A stretch of 64,000 nt of DNA. It comes from Amycolatopsis sp. CA-128772. GTDB taxonomy: Bacteria > Actinomycetota > Actinomycetes > Mycobacteriales > Pseudonocardiaceae. Positions within the stretch are counted from its first letter, which is position 1, and every line of letters begins with the position of its first letter. Shown here piece after piece: positions 33,910-41,873 of this stretch. The notes below the pieces were generated by a model. It had not been told where the DNA came from. It made no database searches and saw only the letters and a list, made by a program, of their open reading frames with translations. A program made the translations under genes and the position numbers. The DNA is taken from contig NZ_PPHG01000089.1 in assembly GCF_002904295.1 (NCBI RefSeq), forward strand, positions 1-64,000. The letters are read 5' to 3'.

Positions 33910-33935
33910 CATCCCCATTTTGGGGATGTATCCCC
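33910..33935. promoter_or_regulatory. Overlapping palindromes, candidate TetR operator
   Basis: CATCCCCA-TTT-TGGGGATG (33910-33928) is a perfect inverted repeat with 8-bp arms; its right arm pairs again with a third copy as GGGGAT-GT-ATCCCC (33922-33935). Three alternating half-sites lie about 95 nt before the tetR start, a typical place for autorepression. Confidence 0.55.
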
Positions 33936-34028
33936 AGATACGCCGACAAAGCAGCCGCTTACAATGGTGGCGACCGGGCCGGCCGTTGTGGCCCCCTTCC
34001 GGCCAGGGCGATCTGGGAGGATCACCGG

Positions 34029-34649
34029 ATGACGATGTCGCTGTCGGCGGAACTGTGGCCGGATGTGCAGCCCGAGACCGCCCGGCGGCTCATGCTCGCC
34101 GGGGTGGAGGCCTTCGCCAAGCGGGGTTACCACGCCACCACCACGCGGGACATCGCCGGGGCCGCCGGGATGTCGCCCGCCGCGCTCTACGTGCACTTTC
34201 CGTCCAAGGCCGCGCTGCTGTTCGCCATCAGCCGCTACGGGCACGAACAGACCCTCGCGCTGGTCGAGAACGTCGTCGCCAAGGAGGCCGATCCCGTCGA
34301 GCGGATCCGGCTCATCGTCGAGGACTTCGTGGCCTGGCACGCCCGGCGACACACCGTCGCGCGGGTCGTCCAGTACGAGCTGCAGGCCCTGCCCGAGCAG
34401 GAGTTCGAGGTGGTCGCCGAGCTGCGGCGGCGGATCGAACGGATCGTGCGCGAGGTCATCGCCGAGGGCGCCGCCGGTGGCGTGTTCACCGTCTCCGACC
34501 CGCACGTCGCCGCCCGCGCCGTGCTCTCCCTCGGGGTCGACGTCGCCCGCTGGTACACCGAGCGGGCGCGGCAGACGCCGACCGCGCTGGGCAAGGAATA
34601 CGGCGAGCTCGTGCTGCGCATGCTCGGCGTGACGCCCGTCACAAACTGA
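34029..34649 (+). CDS. TetR-family transcriptional regulator
   Basis: 206 residues. The N-terminal HTH is clear: ARRLMLAGVEAFAKRGYHATTTRDIAGAAGMS followed by ALYVHFPSKAALLFAI. The C-terminal part (DPVERIRLIVEDFVAWHARRH) resembles the ligand domain of KstR2-type regulators of CoA-linked catabolism, but the resemblance is loose. GGGAGG ten nt before ATG 34029 fixes the start. Its nearest partner is the winged-helix protein 36 nt downstream; its operator may be the palindrome array at 33910-33935. First gene with chromosomal character after the element. Confidence 0.9.
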   Translation: MTMSLSAELWPDVQPETARRLMLAGVEAFAKRGYHATTTRDIAGAAGMSPAALYVHFPSKAALLFAISRYGHEQTLALVENVVAKEADPVERIRLIVEDFVAWHARRHTVARVVQYELQALPEQEFEVVAELRRRIERIVREVIAEGAAGGVFTVSDPHVAARAVLSLGVDVARWYTERARQTPTALGKEYGELVLRMLGVTPVTN

Positions 34650-34685
34650 GCGGTCGTTCAACTCTGCCGGAACAATAGCGGCCAG

Positions 34686-35810
34686 ATGCTGTCCGCTTTT
34701 TCTGCCACAGTGGACCTCGTGCTGACCGTCCTCGACACGCGGGCCCTCAACCGCGCCACCCTCGCCCGGCAGCTGCTGCTGGAGCGGGCGACCCTGCCGG
34801 TGCACGACGCCGTCGCGCACGTCGGCGGCCTGCAGGCGCAGGAGCCGCAGGAACCGTTCACCGGCCTGTGGTCGCGGCTGCGGGCCTTCACCCCGGCTTC
34901 GCTGGACGCCCTGCTCACCGGCCGGCGCGTGGTGCGGACCCACCTCATGCGCCGGACCGTGCACCTGCTCACCGGCGACGACGTGCTCGCGTGGCGGACC
35001 CGGTTCGACGCGATGCTGCGCCAGCGGGTCCTCGGCACCTACCGGCGCGAGCTCGACGGCGTCGACCTCGGCGAGCTCGCCGCGGCGGGGCGGGCGGTGC
35101 TGGCCGACGGCGAACCGCGCTCGATGGGCGAGCTGGCCCGGGCCGTCGCCGATCGCTGGCCGGAGGCGGGGCCGCGGCCGCTCGGGGAGATGCTCGTCGC
35201 CGCGCTGATCCCGGTGGTCCAGCTGCCGCCGCGGGGGCTGTGGCGCACGAAAGGCGGCGTGCGCAACCTGCCGCTGCGGGCTTGGCTGGGCCGTGACGGC
35301 GACCCGCTCGACCCGGACGACGGCGCCGGGCGCGACCTGGTGCGCCGCTACCTGGCGGCCTTCGGCCCGGCGGCGACGGCGGACCTGCGCGCGTGGTCAG
35401 GCCTGGCCGGGCTGCCGGCGGCGGTGAAGGCGGTGCGCGGCGAGCTGGTGGCCTTCCGCGACGCGCGCGGCCGCGAGCTGCTCGACCTGCCGGACGCTCC
35501 CCGCCCCGACCCGGACACGCCGGCCCCGGTCCGGTTCCTGCCGGCGTTCGACAACGCGATCCTCGGCTACGACGACCGCACCCGCATCATCGACGACGCC
35601 CACCGCGGGCTGTCGGTGGCCGGCGAGCGGGTGGTGCTGGTGGACGGCCGGGTCACGGCGACCTGGACCACCGACGGCGCCGACGTGCTGGTGCGGCCGC
35701 TGCGCCCCTTGACCGCGCGCGAACGCGGCGAGGTGGCGGAGGAGGGAAGCGCGCTGGCGGCGTTCCTGACCGACGGCGAGAGCAACCGGGCGCGGGTCGA
35801 ACCGAGCTAG
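34686..35810 (+). CDS. Winged-helix DNA-binding domain protein (HTH_42 family)
   Basis: 374 residues. The opening LDTRALNRATLARQLLLERA ... VAHVGGLQAQEP and later THLMRRTVHLLTGDDVLAW are hallmarks of the HTH_42 family, relatives of the YcaQ and AlkX DNA-glycosylase-like proteins. Conserved late strands (FLPAFDNAILGYDDR and ERVVLVDGRVTATW) are also present. Many actinobacteria carry several paralogues of unknown role; interstrand-crosslink repair is known only for YcaQ. The start at ATG 34686 is uncertain because GTG or CTG codons just downstream are also possible. Confidence 0.82.
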   Translation: MLSAFSATVDLVLTVLDTRALNRATLARQLLLERATLPVHDAVAHVGGLQAQEPQEPFTGLWSRLRAFTPASLDALLTGRRVVRTHLMRRTVHLLTGDDVLAWRTRFDAMLRQRVLGTYRRELDGVDLGELAAAGRAVLADGEPRSMGELARAVADRWPEAGPRPLGEMLVAALIPVVQLPPRGLWRTKGGVRNLPLRAWLGRDGDPLDPDDGAGRDLVRRYLAAFGPAATADLRAWSGLAGLPAAVKAVRGELVAFRDARGRELLDLPDAPRPDPDTPAPVRFLPAFDNAILGYDDRTRIIDDAHRGLSVAGERVVLVDGRVTATWTTDGADVLVRPLRPLTARERGEVAEEGSALAAFLTDGESNRARVEPS

Positions 35811-35830
35811 GCCCGGCCTCACCCCACCGC

Positions 35831-35967
35831 CCCAATGTGGCGTTGGATGCATCCCACGCACCCAATGTGGCGTTCGGTGCATCCCACGCACCCAATGTGG
35901 CGTTCGGTGCATCCCACGCACCCAACGCGGCGCTCGGTGCATCCCACGCACCCAACGCCACATTGGG
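35831..35967. repeat. Four 30-bp tandem units bounded by a 16-bp inverted repeat
   Basis: Four consecutive 30-bp units (starting 35831, 35861, 35891 and 35921) of the form CCCAATGTGGCGTTCGGTGC plus ATCCCACGCA, the first and last slightly diverged. A 16-bp sequence at the left edge (CCCAATGTGGCGTTGG, 35831-35846) recurs as its exact reverse complement at the right edge (35952-35967). The array fills the gap between convergent genes, suggesting an intergenic repeat family or a structured transcription stop. Confidence 0.9.
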
Positions 35968-35979
35968 GCCGCTTCAGAC

Positions 35980-36936
35980 TCACCCCACCGCCCGCGCGAA
36001 CCGCTCCGCCACCTCCCGCAGCCGCTCCACCAGCCCCGCCGGCGCCTCCTCCACCACGAAGTCGAAGCCCCACTGCGCCAGGTAGTACGGCACCGTGTCC
36101 AGGGTGTTCGCCCCGGTCCGCACCCGGCAGCTGTGCTCGTCCACCGCCTCCACCACCCCCGACGTCGGCGGGATCCGGCGGGCCAGCACTTCGGCCGGCG
36201 CCGCCACGCGCAGTACGAACTGGTGCGGATACGGCGCCGTCGAGATCTGCTGGGACACGTACGCCGCCAGGTCCGCGGCCGGCGGCTCGCGCGGGGTGAA
36301 CCGGAAGCCCGCCACCGGCACCTCCGCGATGCGGTCCACCCGGAACGTCCGCCACGCCGCGCGGTCGAGGTCGAACGCCACCAGGTACCAGCGCCGGCCC
36401 GTGTGGACCAGCCGCAGGGGCTCCACCGAACGGTCCGTCGAGGCCCCCGTGCGGTCGCCGTAGCCGAAGCGCAGGCGCTCGTGGTCGCGGCAGGCCGCCG
36501 CGATCGCCGTCAGCACCGACGCGTCCACCGTCGGCCCGGCGCCCGGCAGCGAGACCGTCGCCGCGTGCAGCGCGCCGACCCGGGGGCGCAGCCGTGCCGG
36601 CAGCACCTGCTCCAGCTTCGCCAGCGCGCGCACCGACGTCTCCTCGATGCCGCTGACCGTGCCGCTCGCCGCCGTGCGCAGGCCGACCGCGACCGCCACC
36701 GCTTCGTCGTCGTCCAGCAGCAGCGGGGGCAGCGCCGCGCCCGCGCCCAGGCGGTAGCCGCCCGCCACGCCCGGGGTCGCGTGCACCGGGTAGCCGAGGG
36801 ACCGCAGCCGCTCGACGTCGCGGCGGATCGTGCGGACGTCGACCTCGAGCCGGGACGCGAGGTCCGCGCCCGGCCAGTCCCGCCGGGCCTGCAGCAGGGA
36901 AAGCAGCCGGAGCAGGCGTTCCGATGTGCCGTACAT
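35980..36936 (-). CDS. YafY-type HTH/WYL-domain transcriptional regulator
   Basis: 318 residues from MYGTSERLLRLLSLL. The N-terminal DeoR-like HTH (LASRLEVDVRTIRRDVERLRSLGYPVHATPGVAGGYRL) is followed by the WYL sensor domain (EPLRLVHTGRRWYLVAFDLDRAAWRTFRVDRI, with RWYLVAF corresponding to the WYL core) and the C-terminal extension ending RLREVAERF. WYL domains bind nucleic acids or small ligands. It is divergent from the cytosine-deaminase-like gene; a palindrome at 36956-36980 overlaps the shared promoter. ATG 36957 is an alternative start that would overlap that palindrome. Confidence 0.9.
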   Translation of the reverse strand: MYGTSERLLRLLSLLQARRDWPGADLASRLEVDVRTIRRDVERLRSLGYPVHATPGVAGGYRLGAGAALPPLLLDDDEAVAVAVGLRTAASGTVSGIEETSVRALAKLEQVLPARLRPRVGALHAATVSLPGAGPTVDASVLTAIAAACRDHERLRFGYGDRTGASTDRSVEPLRLVHTGRRWYLVAFDLDRAAWRTFRVDRIAEVPVAGFRFTPREPPAADLAAYVSQQISTAPYPHQFVLRVAAPAEVLARRIPPTSGVVEAVDEHSCRVRTGANTLDTVPYYLAQWGFDFVVEEAPAGLVERLREVAERFARAVG

Positions 36937-36955
36937 GGCCCGCAGTGTGCCAGAC

Positions 36956-36980
36956 ATCGCGGACAGATCCGGTCCGCGAT
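36956..36980. promoter_or_regulatory. Palindrome between divergent WYL regulator and deaminase
   Basis: ATCGCGGA (36956-36963) and TCCGCGAT (36973-36980) form a perfect 8-bp inverted repeat with a 9-nt spacer, centred between the two divergent starts. It is a candidate operator for the adjacent WYL regulator. Confidence 0.5.
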
Positions 36981-37047
36981 CCGCCGGATAGTGCAGTCGG
37001 AGGGTCGAACACTTGCCAGGTGCCGTCCCGGCCGGAAAGAGTGACGC

Positions 37048-37506
37048 ATGCCGATCGATCCGCACGCCCTGCTCGCCGTCGCCCGCGAGGAAGCCGAGCT
37101 GGGCAAAGCGGAAGGCGGTGTGCCGATCGGGGCCGCGCTGTTCGACTCCGCGGGCACCCTGCTCGGCCGCGGCCACAACCGGCGCGTGCAGGACGGGGAC
37201 CCGTCGATGCACGCCGAGACCGCGGCCTTCCGCAACGCCGGCCGCCGCCCGCACTACCGCGACACGATCATGGTCACCACGCTCTCGCCGTGCTGGTACT
37301 GCTCCGGGCTCGTCCGTCAGTTCGGTATCGGACGCGTGGTCATCGGCGAGGCGCGGACGTTCCACGGCGGGCACGACTGGCTCGCCGGGCTGGGTGTCGG
37401 GATCACCCTGCTCGACGACCCCGGCTGCACCGCGCTGATGACGGAGTTCATCGCCACGCGCCCGGACCTGTGGTTCGAGGACATCGGGATCGAAAAGTCC
37501 GATTAG
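37048..37506 (+). CDS. Nucleoside/cytosine deaminase-like zinc enzyme
   Basis: 152 residues. The CDA-fold zinc site is complete: HAE (SMHAETAAF, near residue 55) and PCWYC (TTLSPCWYCSGL, near 91). The C-terminal RPDLWFEDIG closely resembles the end of yeast-type cytosine deaminase, so hydrolytic deamination of cytosine or a related pyrimidine is the best guess. It is divergent from the WYL regulator and 39 nt upstream of the dioxygenase gene, with which it probably forms a two-gene operon. Confidence 0.85.
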   Translation: MPIDPHALLAVAREEAELGKAEGGVPIGAALFDSAGTLLGRGHNRRVQDGDPSMHAETAAFRNAGRRPHYRDTIMVTTLSPCWYCSGLVRQFGIGRVVIGEARTFHGGHDWLAGLGVGITLLDDPGCTALMTEFIATRPDLWFEDIGIEKSD

Positions 37507-37545
37507 GACAGTGCTGGACCGACAGCGCTGGACGAGGGAGCCGGT

Positions 37546-38508
37546 ATGCCGTCATCCGTTCCGCTCGTGGACCTCTCGCCGTGGTTCGCGGGCACGTCCG
37601 AAGGCCGGGCCGACGTCGCCGCCCGGATCGACCAGGCCCTGCAGGAGTCCGGCTTCCTGCTGGTCACCGGGCACGGCGTGCCGGCCGGCCTGCGCACGCG
37701 CACCCGCGAGCTGGCCCGGACCTTCTTCGCACTGCCCGAGGACGTCAAGCAGCGCTACGCCGTGACCGTCGGCGGCCGCGGGTGGCTGCCGCCCGGCGTC
37801 GAAGCCAACGGCTACGCGGAGGGCACCGAGACCCCGCCGGACCTCAAGGAGTCCTACTCCGCGGGCGCGGACCACAAGCTCGGCGTGGCCGAAATCGACG
37901 GGTTCTGGTTCCAGCCCAACGTCTGGCCGCACGAGGTGCCCGGCCTCGGGGAGACGGCCACCGAGTACATGCGGCGGATGCGGGCGCTGTCGGACCACCT
38001 GCTGGAGGTCTTCGCCGCGGCGCTCGGCCTCGCCGAAAGCCACTTCACCCGGCACACCGCGCACCCGACGTACACGTTCAACATCAACCGGTATCCGCCG
38101 ATGACCCACGTCGGCGCCCCGGAGCCGGACCAGTTCCGGATCGGCCCGCACACCGACTTCGGCACGGTCACCGTGCTCGACCGCCAGGCCGGCGTCGGCG
38201 GGCTGCAGGTCTGCACGGCCGGCGGCGAGTGGGTGGACGCGCCGTTCCACCCGGACGCGTTCACGGTGAACATCGGCGACCTGATGGCCCGCTGGACCGG
38301 CGATCGCTGGCGCTCGACCCGCCACCGCGTCCTGCCGCCGTCGGCGGCGGCCCCGGACGAGGACCTGGTGTCGCTGATCTTCTTCTACGAGACCGACCAC
38401 GACGCCCGCATCACGTCGCTGGCGCCGCCGCTGGGCACCCGCACCTACCCCGAGGTGATCGCGTCGGAGTACCTGCGGGAGAAGCTCGACGCCATCACGA
38501 TGAGCTGA
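37546..38508 (+). CDS. Isopenicillin-N-synthase-family Fe(II)/2-oxoglutarate-type oxygenase
   Basis: 320 residues. An N-terminal DIOX_N region (VPLVDLSPWF ... ALQESGFLLVTGHGV) precedes the double-stranded beta-helix with iron ligands His and Asp in GPHTDFGTVT, the distal His in STRHRVLPP and the RxS-like 2-oxoglutarate region. Actinobacteria hold many paralogues; substrate cannot be read from sequence. No adjacent NRPS genes, so beta-lactam formation is not implied. Its 3' end overlaps the convergent diguanylate cyclase by 14 nt. Confidence 0.88.
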   Translation: MPSSVPLVDLSPWFAGTSEGRADVAARIDQALQESGFLLVTGHGVPAGLRTRTRELARTFFALPEDVKQRYAVTVGGRGWLPPGVEANGYAEGTETPPDLKESYSAGADHKLGVAEIDGFWFQPNVWPHEVPGLGETATEYMRRMRALSDHLLEVFAAALGLAESHFTRHTAHPTYTFNINRYPPMTHVGAPEPDQFRIGPHTDFGTVTVLDRQAGVGGLQVCTAGGEWVDAPFHPDAFTVNIGDLMARWTGDRWRSTRHRVLPPSAAAPDEDLVSLIFFYETDHDARITSLAPPLGTRTYPEVIASEYLREKLDAITMS

Positions 38509-39793
38509 CGTCCGGCTCGGCGCAGACGGTCCGGTTGCGGCCCGCCGCCTTCGCCCGCAGCAACGCCGTTTCCGCGGTCAGCAGCGCGTCCGCGAGGACG
38601 CCGCCGGCCGCGCAGTCCGCGACGCCGATCGAAACCGTCACCCCGACGAACTGCGGGCCGTCCCCCGTCGCCTTCAGGGCCACCAGCGTCGAGGCGACCC
38701 GCAGCCGGATCCGCTCGGCGATCGCCATCGCGTCGAACCGGCCGGTGCCGGGCAGCAGCACCGCGAACTCCTCGCCGCCGGAGCGGCCGACGAGGTCCGC
38801 CGACCGGACCTCGTCACGCAGGGTGCCGGCGACCGCGCGTAGGACGGCGTCGCCGATGCGGGCGCCGTAGCGGTCGTTGAGCAGGCGGAAGTGGTCGAGG
38901 TCGAGCAGCAGCACGGCCAGGCCGGGGCCGTGCCCGCCGAGCCGGTCCAGCCGGGCCTCGGCGGCGCCGCGCCAGGACGCGGCGGTCAGCACGCCGGTGC
39001 CGGGATCGAGGGTGACGTGGTCGCGGCGGCCGCCGCCCAGCCCGCCGCGGTGCAGCACGACGGTGGCGCCGGCCAGCAGCGGCACGAGCAGCGGCGCGGC
39101 GCCGGCGGCCCAGGCCAGCGGCAGGCCGGACACCGTCATCGCGGCGTCGAAGGCGTGCCCCTGGACGGCGTCGCGCGGGCGGCGGGGCCCGTCGGCGCCG
39201 GTCACGAGCGCCGCGTTCACCGCGAGGAACACCACGCCGGCGACGGTGAGCAGGCCGACGGTCCGGGCGTCGAGGACCTCGCCGAGCGGCCGGACGCCGG
39301 TCGCGGTGAGGAAAGCACCGGCGGCGAGCCCGGCCAGCGCCGTCGCCGCGGCGCCGAACACCTGCCGGTACCCGGGTCTTCTGCGGACCCGGAACCACTG
39401 GTGCAGTGCCGCCAGCACGACCAGCGCGACGGCGAGCCCGGGCCGGAGCACGAGCACCCCGGCGAAGATCCACGGCGTGTCGATGCCGGGGCCGAGCAGG
39501 GTGTCCTCGCGGTGGCGCTCCACCGGCCGCGCGAGCTCGGCCGAGACCAGCATCCCGCCCAGGAGCAGCGCGAACGGCACCAGCATCGAAGCCTGCGGCG
39601 GGAAGCGGAGGGCGGCGAGCACGACGGCGGCGACGGCGAGCGCGTCGACCCCGACGAGGTAGCAGACCTGGCCGCGGCGCGGCAGCCGCCACACTGCCCA
39701 CCGACGCAGGGCCCAGCGCTGCGGAACGAGGGCGGGCAGGAACCGGCCCGGGCGGCGTTCCCCGCCGGCGGCGACCGTGGAATCCCCCACCAT
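38495..39793 (-). CDS. Membrane-bound GGDEF diguanylate cyclase
   Basis: 432 residues. About 240 N-terminal residues contain seven or so hydrophobic helices (LAVAAVVLAALRF, LVPFALLLGGMLVSAEL, GLAVALVVLAALHQW, LLTVAGVVFLAVNAALV), a MASE-like sensor without recognised family. The C-terminal GGDEF domain shows DLDHFRLLNDRYG, then the active-site SGGEEF near residue 355 and VSIGVAD. No I-site RxxD is obvious immediately upstream of it (the sequence is RSADLVGRSGGEEF, with RSAD possibly serving). It makes c-di-GMP, which governs development in actinomycetes. Confidence 0.88.
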   Translation of the reverse strand: MVGDSTVAAGGERRPGRFLPALVPQRWALRRWAVWRLPRRGQVCYLVGVDALAVAAVVLAALRFPPQASMLVPFALLLGGMLVSAELARPVERHREDTLLGPGIDTPWIFAGVLVLRPGLAVALVVLAALHQWFRVRRRPGYRQVFGAAATALAGLAAGAFLTATGVRPLGEVLDARTVGLLTVAGVVFLAVNAALVTGADGPRRPRDAVQGHAFDAAMTVSGLPLAWAAGAAPLLVPLLAGATVVLHRGGLGGGRRDHVTLDPGTGVLTAASWRGAAEARLDRLGGHGPGLAVLLLDLDHFRLLNDRYGARIGDAVLRAVAGTLRDEVRSADLVGRSGGEEFAVLLPGTGRFDAMAIAERIRLRVASTLVALKATGDGPQFVGVTVSIGVADCAAGGVLADALLTAETALLRAKAAGRNRTVCAEPDVSSS

Positions 39794-39899
39794 TTCGGCA
39801 AAGTAGCCGGAATGCGGGCCGGTGTCGATCCGCCTTCAGGGGAATTTAACACCGTGGGTGCACCTCGGCGACGTGGGTCATTTTCCGACCGACGGAGGG

Positions 39900-39930
39900 T
39901 TGACACACAACATTGGTCTAGTCCACTGTG
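39900..39930 (+). promoter_or_regulatory. Chitinase promoter with DasR-type (dre) operator
   Basis: TTGACA at 39900-39905 is a consensus -35. ATTGGTCTAGTCCACT (39912-39927) matches the DasR-responsive element ACTGGTCTAGACCA(C/G)T at 14 of 16 positions and sits in the spacer/-10 zone, where a bound GntR-family repressor would block RNA polymerase. DasR control of chitinase genes through such sites, relieved by glucosamine-6-phosphate, is established in Streptomyces. Confidence 0.75.
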
Positions 39931-40011
39931 TGGTGGCACACAGCACTCCTCCCGGGATGATCCCGCCGCCTCAAACCGGAGGTGCTCCACCTGCGCGTTC
40001 GGAGGACCCCC

Positions 40012-41019
40012 ATGCTGCTTCGTTCATCGTCGACCCGCCCACCGACTTCGGCCGGATCGACGAAACCAGTGCGCCGTCTCCTTACCCTCGCCGCCGCGGC
40101 TACGGCCGCGCTGGCGACGACGGTCGGGCTCGCCCCGCAGGCCATGGCCGCGGTCGACCCGGTGCTCGCCGCCCCGTACCTGTACCAGTGGGGCGGCCAG
40201 ACCAGCCCGACCGCGGCCATGTCCGCGACCGGCGTGAAAGCGTTTACGCTCGCCTTCGTCCTGTCGGACGGCACCTGCAACCCGAAGTGGGACGGCAGCC
40301 GGTCGCTGACCGGCTCCGACAAGACGATGATCCAGAACATCCGCAACGCGGGCGGGGACGTGATCCCCTCCTTCGGCGGGTGGTCCGGCACGAAGCTGGG
40401 CTCGAAGTGCACGTCGGCCTCGGCGCTGGCCGGCGCGTACCAGAAGGTGATCGACGCCTACGGCCTCAAGGCGATCGACCTCGACATCGAGAACACCGAC
40501 GAGTTCCAGAACAACACGGTCCAGGACCGCATCCTCAACGCGGTCAAGCTGACCAAGCAGAAGAACCCGAACCTGCGCGTGGTGATCACGATCGGCACCA
40601 CCACGACCGGCCCCGACTCGTGGGGCAAGCGCCTGATCAACCAGGCCAAGGCGATCGGCGCACCCGTGGACGTCTGGTCGGTCATGCCGTTCGACTTCTC
40701 CAGCGGCGGTGACATGGCGGCGCTGACGAAGTCCGCGGTCGACGGGCTGAAGAACCAGCTCAAGACCACGTTCGGCTGGAGCGACGACACCGCCTACCGG
40801 CACAGCGGCCTCTCCTCGATGAACGGCAAGACCGACAACGCGGGCGAGACCGTCACGGTCGCGAACTTCAACTCCATCCGCGGCTACGCGGCGAGCCACC
40901 ACCTGGCGCGTCTCACGTTCTGGGCCACCAACCGCGACTGCAGCGGCGGCGGCGAATGCAGCGGCATCACGCAGGACAAGTACGCGTTCACCAAGATCGT
41001 CGCCGGCTACACCGGCTGA
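40012..41019 (+). CDS. Secreted GH18 chitinase-like protein
   Basis: 335 residues from MLLRSSSTRP, with GGAGG six nt upstream of ATG 40012. A signal peptide (LLTLAAAATAALATTVGLAPQAMA) precedes a GH18 barrel: first strand YLYQWGG, substrate strand VIPSFGGW, and the catalytic strand KAIDLDIEN, in which DxDxE is intact including the acid/base Glu although the first Asp of the classic DGxDxDxE is lost. VWSVMPFDFS and LTFWATNRDC follow. There is no separate chitin-binding module. It degrades chitin outside the cell; the upstream dre-like site supports this substrate class. Confidence 0.88.
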   Translation: MLLRSSSTRPPTSAGSTKPVRRLLTLAAAATAALATTVGLAPQAMAAVDPVLAAPYLYQWGGQTSPTAAMSATGVKAFTLAFVLSDGTCNPKWDGSRSLTGSDKTMIQNIRNAGGDVIPSFGGWSGTKLGSKCTSASALAGAYQKVIDAYGLKAIDLDIENTDEFQNNTVQDRILNAVKLTKQKNPNLRVVITIGTTTTGPDSWGKRLINQAKAIGAPVDVWSVMPFDFSSGGDMAALTKSAVDGLKNQLKTTFGWSDDTAYRHSGLSSMNGKTDNAGETVTVANFNSIRGYAASHHLARLTFWATNRDCSGGGECSGITQDKYAFTKIVAGYTG

Positions 41020-41044
41020 CACGAGCCCGTAGTGGGGCAGTCGG

Positions 41045-41082
41045 AGGCCCTCTCACCGGCATCGGGGTCGGTGAGAGGGCCT
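41045..41082. terminator. Strong bidirectional hairpin terminator
   Basis: AGGCCCTCTCACCG (41045-41058) pairs perfectly with its complement at 41069-41082 around a 10-nt loop. It lies between the convergent chitinase and Pro-rich membrane protein genes; U-tract weak, as usual in high-GC actinomycetes. Confidence 0.75.
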
Positions 41083-41089
41083 TCGCGGG

Positions 41090-41581
41090 TCAGCGCCGCG
41101 GGCCGCCGGAGTAGGGCCCGCAGTAGTACGGGTAGCACGGGTTCCACCCGGGGTTCCAGGTCGGCGGCGGGCTGCTCTTCGTCGTGGACGGCGGAGGCGG
41201 CAGTTCGACGGTGACGGTCGGCGTGGGTGTCGGCGTCCGGCGCGCGTGCATGACGACCGGCGACGGCGTGGTCGTCTCGGTCGGCACGGCCGGCGCGGTC
41301 GGCGACACCGGCGCGGCGGTGGCCGGCTGCAGCTGCGGGAACTGCGTGGACCCGGGCACGGAGTCGGGCCGCGTCGCGAGCACGAGCACCAGCCCCCCGA
41401 GCACGACGATCACGGCCGACGCGAGCACCATCCGCGCGGCCCGGCCGGTGCCGGTCCCGTCGTCCCGCCGCGCGGCCAGCTCGGCCGCCCGCGAGCCCGG
41501 CTTGCGCGGCCGCGCCCCGGTCTGCCGCAGCAGTTCGTCGACCGTGACCCGGTCCCGCCGCCTACGCGCACTGCGCGTCAT
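41090..41581 (-). CDS. Small single-pass membrane protein with Pro/Thr-rich exterior
   Basis: 163 residues from MTRSARRRRDRV, ATG 41581 with GGAGG seven nt upstream. A basic cytoplasmic segment (DELLRQTGARPRKPGSRAAELAARR) is followed by one membrane helix (MVLASAVIVVLGGLVLVLA) and an external Pro/Thr/Val-rich stretch ending in a Tyr/Pro/Cys-rich tail (CYPYYCGPYSG) with two cysteines. Function unknown. The 292-nt gap upstream to murJ contains its promoter but no recognisable elements were found there. Confidence 0.6.
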   Translation of the reverse strand: MTRSARRRRDRVTVDELLRQTGARPRKPGSRAAELAARRDDGTGTGRAARMVLASAVIVVLGGLVLVLATRPDSVPGSTQFPQLQPATAAPVSPTAPAVPTETTTPSPVVMHARRTPTPTPTVTVELPPPPSTTKSSPPPTWNPGWNPCYPYYCGPYSGGPRR

Positions 41582-41873
41582 GCACGACCTCCACCCGATA
41601 CCCCCGCCGCCACGCTCGCCCGCGGCCGCCTGATCCCGGGTGATGGTAGAAACCCTTGCGGTAAAAGTAAACGCGCTGATCGCCGCGGTCTCGTTACCGT
41701 TTCGAGACAACCGGATCGCGTTCCCGGCCGTAGCCGTCAACGAGGGTGATTCGCGGCCGGGGGCGGTGGGTCGGCGGGGCAGGTTCGGCCGCACCGCTCA
41801 ACGAGCCACCAACCGAGCCCAGTGCGGCCGGGCGCGGGGCGGCCTGCCAACTTCAGCGCCGCTCCCCCACCGC

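Noticed and set aside
33428..33918. Short minus-strand frames after the integrase (115 and 67 codons)
   Set aside because: No ribosome sites, no recognisable motifs, and Arg-rich composition; treated as non-coding.
35831..35967. CRISPR array
   Set aside because: The 30-bp units abut with no spacers and are bounded by an inverted repeat, so it is a tandem repeat.
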